A stretch of DNA of 7,906 bases, from NCBI GenBank assembly GCA_903905685.1, contig CAIVHI010000036.1, positions 1 to 7,906 on the forward strand. The letters run 5' to 3'. Below the pieces are notes generated by a model. The model had not been told where the DNA came from and did no database searches. It saw nothing but the letters and a program-made list of their open reading frames with translations. Made by a program: the position numbers and the translations under genes. Shown here in pieces: positions 1 to 7,600 of this stretch. The DNA is from an uncultured Bacteroidota bacterium (lineage in GTDB: Bacteria > Bacteroidota > Bacteroidia > Chitinophagales > Chitinophagaceae). The stretch's first letter is position 1; each line of letters begins with the position of its first letter.

Positions 1-2526
1 AGCAACATTCGTTGGTTCTTCGGCGATGAAGGTTCTTATAGCGGGTCGGGCTTGTCAGGTGGTTTTACCGAAGTCCATACCTATATGAACACCGGTTTGT
101 ATCACCCTTCGGTAATTGTTGATGGTGGTGGTTGCGGTAACGTCCGTATCCCCGATACGTTGGCGGGTCGTTATACCGACACGATCCGTGTATTCAAATT
201 AGTGGACTCTGTATCGCAATCTGTGGTTATTTGTCAAGGAGCATCTACTACGCTCTATGCGTTTGGTGCAGGCACCGGAGGTAACTATGTATGGTTGCCG
301 GCTGCCGGTCTATCTGCTACAACGGGTGCATCGGTTGTGGCCAACCCCACCGTTACCACTACTTACCACGTAGTTGCCAATACTGCAAATGGTTGTTACG
401 ATACTATGACCGTAAATGTTGTGGTAGATTCTGTATTAACCGTTCATTTACACGCTTCAAATGCTGTTGTATGTGTGGGTTCGGGTGACAGTTTGGTCGT
501 TACGGGTGCGCAAGGAGCCGTTTCTTGGAGCCCTTCATCAATCATGAGCTGCGCAACCTGCGATTCTACTATCGCAGTGATTTCAGATACTACCAAAGTG
601 TTTGTAACGGTAACAGATTCTTTCAGCTGTTTTGCTACAGATTCATTGGTAATTAATGCGAATCCACTGCCACGGTTGACGTCTAAGGCGTTTGATACCG
701 TATGTAGTTCGGTTGCGCTCGCCTATATAATCACCACGAGCGACACTCCTGCGGTATATTCGTGGACTCGCGCGTCTGTATCCGGTCTGTCAAATGGTAA
801 TGGTTTCGGTTCAGACACCATTGCGGAAAGTTTGGTTGACACGACCTTGTTGCCTGTAGCTGCGGTTTACTCCGTTACGATAAGTGCCCATGGGTGTAAT
901 CTTGATACGGTAGTGCGCATTACGGTAAATCCGACCCCAACCTATGCAGGTTCAAAAATTGACAGTGTGTGTAGTGGAGCTCCGTTTATGCACTTAGACT
1001 CGAGCGTTGTAATGGGTACAACGTTTACATGGATGCGGCCTATGACAGCCGGTATTTTGCCGGACAGTGCGATGGGCACAGGAAACATCATGGATACGAT
1101 GTCCAACACCGGTGCGACACCCGTCAATACGATGTATTTGGTTACACTCACTGCGGCCGGCTGCATCGCGAAAGATACCATTGCAGTATCGGTAAATCCG
1201 TCACCGATCTTGGTTGGTACAAGGATGTTGACTCCGGCTTGTAACGATTCGCTCGTTTCTTTCGTACCCGCTTCGACCCTGACACCTGCAACATTTGCTT
1301 GGAGCCGCGCCGCCGTAGCTGGCATTTCGGATACTGCATTTGGAAGCACCGGTTCTATAGCCGAACATTTGAGCAATGTTACAGATACGAATATCACCGT
1401 GGTTTATACCTATACCGTTAGTGCTCACGGTTGTTCTAGCGATACCAACATGGTTAAAGTGGTGGTGAAGCCGACGGCTGTATTGACTTCCGGTTTCTCG
1501 GATACTGTTTGTAGTGGTGTTCAATTCCTCTACGTCCCTTCAAGTGCTACGCCGGGATTGACTTACATGTGGTCACGTAACACGCCGGCAGGTATTTCTC
1601 CTGCAAGCGGATCTGGTGCCGATACCATCAAGGAACTTTTGGAAAACACGGTTTCGACAGCGGTACAGACGAGTTATCTGGTTACATTGAACAATGGTGG
1701 CTGTTTGAATGTGGATACCGTGAACCTGCTGGTTGTACTTCCTGCAAGCTCGCTCCACATTACTACTGAAGCGCCGACAGAATTGTGTCAAGGTACGATG
1801 TATCAAAACTTCGGTGCATCGTCGCCCGCTTCAGGTGGTTCTGGCCTGATATGGTCTGCAACGAACGCTACAATAAGTTCTGTAGGCCTTACACAACAAT
1901 ATTGCCTGGTGAGCTTCGAGAACCCCGGTACTGCGGTAATACACGTTCACTCCGGTATTTCCGGAATAGGATGTGTCGCCCAGTTTGACAGTTTGGTGGT
2001 GAATGTGGGAACCGGTCATGCCGATTCAGGTATCAATGTTGTTTACTTCGAACACAATCTCTATTGTTTGAAGAACGATGTGGATGGGTATCAATGGGGT
2101 TATGACAATGTTGACAATTTGGACAGCAATCTGTTGGTGGGTGAGACTCACCAAAACTACTACATACCTTCTCCGGATTTGGCCAACAAATACTATTGGG
2201 TATTGACCTACCATAATGGTTGCGTACAGAAGACGTACTTCAATATGCCAGCGTTGGGTATTGCAGTGGCCCATACGTCGCAAATGTCCGATATCAAGGT
2301 TTATCCTAACCCATCTCACGACTTCTTGACCGTTGAGAGCAGTTCGATGTCGGGATCCGGTGTTACGGTAAGTGTGTTGAATCTGTTGGGTCAAAAACTC
2401 ACAACTGTCAATGCTCCGACCAATAAAACCCGTGTTGATGTTTCCAATTTGACTAACGGTAGTTACTTTGTCGTTGCTTATCGTGACGGTGTAAAGTTTG
2501 CCGATGCTTTGTTTATTAAAGACTAG
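1..2526 (+). CDS. T9SS type A sorting domain-containing PKD/Ig-like repeat surface protein (5' partial)
   Basis: This is the C-terminal 841 residues of a large exported surface protein; the frame is open from base 1, so the true start lies outside the window. Visible order: the end of a PKD domain (WFFGDE near residue 5, then an HTY...GLY pattern); Ig-like modules at about 70-143 and 144-228; four ~90-residue PKD-like repeats from residue 229 to about 588; a related diverged module at about 589-672; another Ig-like module at about 680-750 (Cys689 to an NGC motif); and a C-terminal T9SS type A sorting domain from residue 764 (IKVYPNPS...LLGQKL...LTNGSYFV...FIKD). In this family the tail directs passage through the outer membrane by the type IX system and is normally removed on surface attachment. 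Most modules carry a cysteine near each end, suggesting disulfides. The role is probably adhesion or surface structure; no catalytic domain is visible. The secretion route is well supported, the exact function is unknown. Confidence 0.9.
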   Translation, partial: SNIRWFFGDEGSYSGSGLSGGFTEVHTYMNTGLYHPSVIVDGGGCGNVRIPDTLAGRYTDTIRVFKLVDSVSQSVVICQGASTTLYAFGAGTGGNYVWLPAAGLSATTGASVVANPTVTTTYHVVANTANGCYDTMTVNVVVDSVLTVHLHASNAVVCVGSGDSLVVTGAQGAVSWSPSSIMSCATCDSTIAVISDTTKVFVTVTDSFSCFATDSLVINANPLPRLTSKAFDTVCSSVALAYIITTSDTPAVYSWTRASVSGLSNGNGFGSDTIAESLVDTTLLPVAAVYSVTISAHGCNLDTVVRITVNPTPTYAGSKIDSVCSGAPFMHLDSSVVMGTTFTWMRPMTAGILPDSAMGTGNIMDTMSNTGATPVNTMYLVTLTAAGCIAKDTIAVSVNPSPILVGTRMLTPACNDSLVSFVPASTLTPATFAWSRAAVAGISDTAFGSTGSIAEHLSNVTDTNITVVYTYTVSAHGCSSDTNMVKVVVKPTAVLTSGFSDTVCSGVQFLYVPSSATPGLTYMWSRNTPAGISPASGSGADTIKELLENTVSTAVQTSYLVTLNNGGCLNVDTVNLLVVLPASSLHITTEAPTELCQGTMYQNFGASSPASGGSGLIWSATNATISSVGLTQQYCLVSFENPGTAVIHVHSGISGIGCVAQFDSLVVNVGTGHADSGINVVYFEHNLYCLKNDVDGYQWGYDNVDNLDSNLLVGETHQNYYIPSPDLANKYYWVLTYHNGCVQKTYFNMPALGIAVAHTSQMSDIKVYPNPSHDFLTVESSSMSGSGVTVSVLNLLGQKLTTVNAPTNKTRVDVSNLTNGSYFVVAYRDGVKFADALFIKD
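685..1764 (+). repeat. Four tandem ~90-residue PKD-like repeats within the T9SS surface protein
   Basis: Four protein repeats begin at about 685, 955, 1222 and 1492, a period of 267-270 bases. Each starts with a [DP]-x-[VA]-C motif (DTVCSS, DSVCSG, TPACND, DTVCSG). Each then has a W-x-R core (SWTR, TWMR, AWSR, MWSR) followed in three of the four by a G-I-S/L type turn. Next comes a G-x-G/I region, then a Y-x-V/Y-T strand, and each ends with a GC motif and a V-x-P type boundary. Exactly two cysteines fall in each repeat, at equivalent places. The DNA copies are strongly diverged, so this is an old protein-level duplication rather than recent DNA amplification. It resembles the PKD-like modules common in Bacteroidota T9SS cargo. 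Confidence 0.85.
2290..2523 (+). other. T9SS type A C-terminal sorting domain (coding segment)
   Basis: The last 78 residues (764-841) match the type A sorting tail of T9SS cargo (the Por secretion tail family). A YPNPS motif opens it, a V-x-V-x-N-L-L-G-Q strand pair sits in the middle, a L-T-N-G-S-Y-F motif follows, and it ends with a short hydrophobic strand and FIKD. It lacks the FTPNGDG start and NRWG motif of the type B tail, so a PorP/SprF-type partner is not expected from the tail class. Confidence 0.92.
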
Positions 2527-2559
2527 ACCAATTCACTTAAAAACGCGACTTTAAATAAG

Positions 2560-4467
2560 ATGAGAAAAATTTGCTTAATGCTGCTCGTCGCAGGTTCGGC
2601 GGCATCCGCTTCGGCTCAGACGGTTAACAACATGTACGCAGACAGTTTACTGTCGAGGTGGTTCGCGGAATTGAATTTCACCGGGGGTATTGCCGGTCAA
2701 TCTCTGACGTTGGGAAATATTGGTTCCAATTACAATAGTTCAGTGAACGATACCATATCCGGATTGAAATTCAAGAACGGTAATTCGTTGGGGTTCGATT
2801 TGCAGGGTGGATATTTTTTCGGAAAGAAGCGGCATTTCGGTGTCAGTACCGGTGTGGTTTATTTTAGTCAAACCGGGGATGTTTCCTTGGACAAATTCCA
2901 CACCGAGTACAAGCGTACCGATGATTCGGGGTACTTGTACCGTCAGGTCCTTTCCTCAAATGGGCAGATTACGGAGCATTTGACGGTTCAGAATTTCAAC
3001 ATCCCGTTGTTGTTGAAATACCGTAAGCGTTTTAATAAGTTGGTTAGTTTTAACGCAGATGCAGGATTGTTGTTCAACGTGCAAATGCAGAATTCCTATA
3101 CTACCAATGCAACGTTCAATTATGAGGAAATCAAAGCTTTGGGTCTGAATGGTAATTCGCCGACCTATGATAACGGCGCGGTACCGTCTTCAACCGATGT
3201 TTTGCTTACTCAAGCTGCGTATTTCCACACCCATCCCGACGCTACCCAGCAGCAGATGACTGCTTATTTCGACGCTTTGCGGTCTCATGGCGAGAATGTA
3301 GGTATCAATTCTGCTCCGAGCAGCACGTCGGGGAAAGTATCATATACTTCTGGGACAATCGGTGTCCTCCTTCGTCCTACAATTGGTTTCCATCTTTCCG
3401 ACAACGTCATGTTGAATGTGGGTGCATTTTATGCGTTTCAACCATTCAAGACGAACACAGCGGGTTCTTACAAGTTGACTGATAATGTTGTCCAATATAA
3501 TTCTTTGCTGAATGCGTCCAATACCCAGACTACCTCTACTTATGGAGGAAGCATCGGCATTCGCTACTACTTTGGTCGCAATAAGGATGTTGATCATGAT
3601 GGCGTATTGAATAAGTTGGATCGTTGTCCGCTCGATTCGGGAGTTGTGGCGCTGCTCGGCTGCCCAGACAAGGATGGTGACGGTATCCCTGATATTGACG
3701 ACTCTTGTGCCACGGTTCCAGGTATCGCAAAATTCAACGGCTGTCCCGATACGGATGGCGACGGTATCCCAGATAAATTGGATGCCTGTCCAAACGTTCC
3801 CGGTTTGGTACAATTCAAGGGCTGTCCCGATAGCGATGGAGATGGTATCCAGGATAAGGATGACCCATGCCCCTATCAAGCAGGGCCGGCCAAATTCAAT
3901 GGCTGCCCCGATACAGACGGAGACGGCATCCCCGACAACTTGGATAAATGCCCTAATGTTGCCGGGCCAATCGAAAATCAAGGATGTCCTTTAGATACCG
4001 TTAAGCCGAAGGCACCTGAAACTGCAAGTGTAGTTATTCCAGACGCGGCAGAAAAGGAATCCGGTAAAGGCAAGAAGAACCCAAAGCATCCAAAAGATGA
4101 TGGGTCGAAGCGTCACGGTAGTTCAAGTTCTGTAAGTATTGCTGATCCGGTTCTTTTCGACTTGAACAAGACGGAAATCAAGGAATCGGCGAAACCTATA
4201 TTGCAGGAAGCTGTTAAGAAAATCAATGACAAGAAGGATGCCTATATCGTTATTGAAGGTTATACCGATACTACCGGTCCGGTTTCTTACAACAAAGTCT
4301 TGTCGAAACTGCGTGCCAATGTTCTGAAGAAGGCTTTGATGAACATGGGCGTGAGCGAAGACCGTATCAGCACGGTTGGTGTGGGTAGTTCTAATCCCGC
4401 CGCTGATAATAGCACTCATGCAGGCCGTATGAGAAACAGGCGTGCCGAAATGAAATGGGCAAAGTAA
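2560..4467 (+). CDS. OmpA family outer-membrane protein with beta-barrel and thrombospondin type 3 repeats
   Basis: A complete 635-residue outer-membrane protein expected to tie the outer membrane to the cell wall. Residues 1-19 are a signal peptide (MRK, hydrophobic core, probable cut ASA|Q at 19/20). Residues about 34-338 look like an N-terminal beta-barrel with alternating aromatic strands, a NIPLLLKY segment typical of Bacteroidota OMP barrels, and a closing GIRYYFG strand. A polar stretch at about 193-258 is probably a long external loop. Residues 343-477 are TSP3-type Asp-rich repeats, presumed to bind calcium. Residues 478-524 form a Lys/Ser-rich linker. Residues 525-635 are an OmpA-like peptidoglycan-binding domain; Asp570 (in GYTDTTG) and Arg585 (in LSKLRA) match, in kind and 15-residue spacing, the diaminopimelate-contacting pair known in OmpA proteins. 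The ATG at 2560 is chosen because the signal peptide starts there; no Shine-Dalgarno is seen, as usual in this phylum. It begins 33 bases after the upstream gene, suggesting one operon. Confidence 0.93.
   Translation: MRKICLMLLVAGSAASASAQTVNNMYADSLLSRWFAELNFTGGIAGQSLTLGNIGSNYNSSVNDTISGLKFKNGNSLGFDLQGGYFFGKKRHFGVSTGVVYFSQTGDVSLDKFHTEYKRTDDSGYLYRQVLSSNGQITEHLTVQNFNIPLLLKYRKRFNKLVSFNADAGLLFNVQMQNSYTTNATFNYEEIKALGLNGNSPTYDNGAVPSSTDVLLTQAAYFHTHPDATQQQMTAYFDALRSHGENVGINSAPSSTSGKVSYTSGTIGVLLRPTIGFHLSDNVMLNVGAFYAFQPFKTNTAGSYKLTDNVVQYNSLLNASNTQTTSTYGGSIGIRYYFGRNKDVDHDGVLNKLDRCPLDSGVVALLGCPDKDGDGIPDIDDSCATVPGIAKFNGCPDTDGDGIPDKLDACPNVPGLVQFKGCPDSDGDGIQDKDDPCPYQAGPAKFNGCPDTDGDGIPDNLDKCPNVAGPIENQGCPLDTVKPKAPETASVVIPDAAEKESGKGKKNPKHPKDDGSKRHGSSSSVSIADPVLFDLNKTEIKESAKPILQEAVKKINDKKDAYIVIEGYTDTTGPVSYNKVLSKLRANVLKKALMNMGVSEDRISTVGVGSSNPAADNSTHAGRMRNRRAEMKWAK
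3586..3990 (+). repeat. Thrombospondin type 3 repeats (4 x 27 residues plus a diverged first unit)
   Basis: A first unit (residues 343-366, DVDHDGVLNKLD) is followed by four exact-length 27-residue (81-base) units starting at residues 367, 394, 421 and 448, and a closing GCP at 475-477. Each unit reads GCPD-x-DGDGI-x-D with a second cysteine at position 17, and an -x-x-G- turn. The Asp ladder is the calcium-binding pattern of TSP3 repeats in OmpA-like proteins. Copies differ mainly at third codon positions, so they are maintained at protein level. Confidence 0.92.
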
Positions 4468-4485
4468 AATTTTTGACTTGATATT

Positions 4486-4520
4486 TTTGGGGAATGTTCC
4501 GCAAAGGAACATTCCCCAAA
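4486..4520 (+). terminator. Perfect 15-bp hairpin after the OmpA-like gene, probable transcription terminator
   Basis: The arms 4486-4500 (TTTGGGGAATGTTCC) and 4506-4520 are exact reverse complements around the 5-base loop GCAAA. The hairpin begins 18 bases after the stop codon of the OmpA-like gene. The 3' side continues TTCGTTAAATAG, so there is no clean run of T; it is therefore a probable but not textbook intrinsic terminator. It could instead act as a 3' stabilising structure. Confidence 0.72.
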
Positions 4521-4643
4521 TTCGTTAAATAGATATCGAGATCTGTCGGATGAATTCGACGCTTTCTTACAGCAGATGAATGTGACGCATTGCGTTTAAC
4601 ATTTAATTTGATTGTTTTACCTCAATAGAATAAGTCATCGGGT

Positions 4644-4651
4644 TAACTTTG
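4644..4651 (+). promoter_or_regulatory. Candidate Bacteroidota -7 promoter element (TAACTTTG) for the SNF2 gene
   Basis: TAACTTTG fits the Bacteroidota primary sigma factor -7 consensus TAnnTTTG exactly. It lies downstream of the hairpin and 34 bases before the SNF2 start codon, giving a predicted short leader of about 25-30 bases. I do not see a good -33 TTG at the usual ~19-21 base spacing; the nearest TTG (4612-4614) is about 29 bases upstream. The call rests on the -7 match and position only. Confidence 0.45.
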
Positions 4652-4685
4652 CGGTTTCCCCTTTTTTGACGCCCCAGGAAAATAA

Positions 4686-7600
4686 ATGTCGTTACCTCCA
4701 GTTTTAAGATACATATACAACCATGGTGCCGAAGAGGTGATTCGTCGTGGTAAGAAGATTTTTGCTACGTCGGGCGCCCAAATGCTGGATGTAGACCATT
4801 TGATTGGTCAAGTTCGCTTTCGGGTTCGGAACGACCTCTATCAGAATTATTATACAGTAACTGTAAATAGTTACCATAAGCCCAAAGACATGGCTGTCCG
4901 CTGCCAATGTCCTTACAACATGGGTGAGATTTGTCGGCATGAGGTTGCAGCCCTGTTTCAATTGAATGAAATCATACAGAGTGGATTCTTTCAGAATGTT
5001 CAGGTTGTCTACGATCAAAAACATACTGTGGTCAGGATGCGGCAGATCAACCGGCAAATGTTGATGATCTTCACCTCGGCTGATGCTCTGGAGTATGCGG
5101 AACGGATGTCGGCGGCCAACAAGGCGGTGTTTTTGAAACGGGGCGACGACCAGGTTGAAGCCGATGTTGTATTGGACGAAGGTACTTGTCGTGTAGGTAT
5201 TCGATTGAACGAGGAACGCTATTTCGATACCTCGTGTACATGCAATGAGGACAAGTATCCGATATGTGTACACAAAGCAATCGTTTTCCTGCAGGTACTT
5301 AGAAATTTTGGTCCTACTTATTTTCAGTCGGGTCGGAATATAGATTTGTTGAAGAACAAGTTATTGGAGCAATACGGTTATTCCCTTTCAGATGATCTGA
5401 CCAATAAGTTCGCGTTTGTAATTGAGGGTGGACGTCCGTTTCTCAGGGTTCTAGATCCTACGCTGAAAAAAGTCAATGCTGTGGCGGTGGGAGCGGGTGC
5501 ATCGAAACCCGTTGTTGCGCCTGAACCTGAGGTGCCTGAAAATTTGGGGCTTGGCGTGGTCTTGGTGATAAACAAACGGTTGTTTCCGTACGTGGACATT
5601 GTACCGATAACCGGTGCCGTCGGCGATGGGGGAGGCTTTCTTGGTAACCTGAATGTTTTGGATTTTCAACACCCTGTGAGTATCGGCACATTGGGAGGTG
5701 ACGAGCGCGACGCTTTGCAACTGCTGCGTAAGTTGAGTAAGGAGGAGCTTTTTCGCTACCTAAAAAAGAACTTGCCGTTTGGGGACTACATTTCGGACTT
5801 CGACAATCTGATAGGGGAAACTCCCACCACCGAGATTCGTGAACGGATTTGGGAATACCTGCTGCCGAAATACAAAAAGTTGCTCGACAAGTATTCGGGC
5901 AATCATCTTACCTATTTCAATGCAGTAGGTAAGGCTGTAGCGTTGTCGAATATCTCCAAGATGGATTTCTCCGATCGTCCGGCTCATGTGCAACTCATCG
6001 TGCATAAGGAGGAAGGTCGGTTTGTGGTGAACTTGGAATTCATTATTGAACATGCTGTGGTGCCTTTCAATGCTGTGGAAATCTTGAACGCCGGGTTGGT
6101 AGTGAACAGGAATACCCTGTATAGCCTCGGCGATATGAATGAAGTGGCACTCGTGGAGGAATTTGACGGAGTTGGGGAAAAAGTAGTGCCAGTTGAGGAA
6201 TGGGATAAGTTTTTGGAAGCTAAAGTGATGGTCTGGAACGAGAAGGTCCATGTCCATTTTTCGGAGGAACTTATTGAACCCATTGTCAGCGCGATACCTG
6301 AATTTAAGATTTATATACAGGAGAAGGAGCATATGCTGCTGTTTAAGCCTGTATTTGTATATCAAGGGAGTGAAGTGTCTCCATCGCAATTTGGCGATGT
6401 GGTGAGCGCGGCGGGTGGTTTGGTGCGCATTGTAAAGCGCAATGATGAGGCCGAAGAGGAGTTTATGACCATCATGAATGGCCTGCATCCCGATATTCAA
6501 ATGAATAGAAAGGAGAAGACTTTCTATTTAAGCGAGTCGGCGGTGTTTGCAAACAATTGGTTTGCCAAGTTTGTAGAAAAGGTGCGCACCCGCAATATTG
6601 AGTTGGTGGGTTACGACACTTTGCGCACCATGAAGGTGAACATTCATGAGCCTGAAACCCGGTTACATATCAGTTCCGGGTTCGATTGGTTTGACGCATC
6701 ATTGGAGGTTTCGTTTGGTGACCAAACCGTTACGCTCGTCGAGGTTAAAAAGGCACTCACATCTAAGCAGAATTATGTGAAGCTGGGCGATGGGTCTATA
6801 GGGATGTTGCCCGAGGAATGGATATCGAAATATGGTCTCCTGCTTAAGATAGGGGAGGCCAAAGGCAACAAGTTGAAACTCAAGAAATACCATTTCTCGG
6901 TGTTGGAGGAACTCTTGGTTGAGGCTGACGATGGTGGCGTTCTGGATGAATTACGCAATAAAAAGGAAAGGCTGGAGGAAGTGCTTTCGGGCAATCTCCC
7001 CACCGCGCAGCCCCCAGAGCACCTTATGGCCGTTTTGCGTCCGTACCAAATGGCGGGCTTTCAATGGCTTAAGTTTTTGAATGAAGTAGGGTGGGGTGGC
7101 ATCCTTGCCGACGATATGGGCTTGGGTAAGACTATCCAAACGTTGACTTTCTTTCAATACTACAAAAACGAACACCCTGGGTGCAAGTTCCTTGTAGTAT
7201 GCCCAACGACATTGATGTATAACTGGGAGAAGGAAATTGCCAAGTTTACACCCACATTGACGCGTACCATTCACCACGGGCCGAAACGCACCGGCAAGCT
7301 TTCGTCATTTGACGACATCGACATCGTCATCACGACTTATGGAACCATGCGAAGCGACGTAAAACTCTTTAAGGAGGTGAATTACGACTATGTGGTACTC
7401 GATGAGTCTCAATCTATTAAGAACCCGCAATCGCAAGTGGCACGCGCTTCTTTGCTGTTGCAGGCTAAGAACAGGCTGGCGCTTAGCGGAACCCCCGTTC
7501 AAAACAATACTTTCGACCTCTATGCTCAAATGAATTTCTTGAACCCGGGTATGTTGGGAAGCAGGGAATTCTTTATGAATGAGTTTGCCAACCCCATAGA

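Larger units (their letters stand above)
4468..4685. other. 218-base intergenic region between the OmpA-like and SNF2 genes
   Basis: This is the only sizeable non-coding stretch. It holds the 4486-4520 hairpin, an AT-rich section around 4595-4620, the TAACTTTG element at 4644-4651 and an AGGAA (4676-4680) just before the next start codon. I see no tRNA, no small ORF with convincing features and no riboswitch-like fold. It appears to separate two transcription units. Confidence 0.7.

Noticed and set aside
52..54. TTG at base 52 as start of the first gene
   Set aside because: The frame is open to base 1 and the residues before it (WFFGDE...) belong to the PKD pattern, so this is an internal codon of a truncated gene.
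2524..2562. Amber read-through joining the T9SS protein and the OmpA-like protein, since both lie in the same frame with only a TAG and 11 sense codons between them
   Set aside because: The first protein ends with a complete sorting tail and the second starts with a clean signal peptide; shared frame is a one-in-three coincidence.
3340..3981. 213-codon antisense reading frame over the TSP3 repeats
   Set aside because: It is a shadow of the 81-base repeat periodicity and codon bias on the + strand; its translation has no recognisable domain.
3658..3990. Regular 81-base repeats as a CRISPR-like or DNA-level tandem array
   Set aside because: The period is an exact multiple of three in frame with the gene, the units encode TSP3 repeats, and they differ at synonymous sites.
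4704..5273. 189-codon antisense reading frame opposite the SWIM region
   Set aside because: It overlaps the strongly supported SWIM motifs on the + strand and shows no domain of its own.
5760..6500. 246-codon antisense reading frame inside the SNF2 gene
   Set aside because: It lies wholly inside a well-supported gene, its translation is rich in His/Phe/Gln without any family pattern, and no promoter or spacing supports it.
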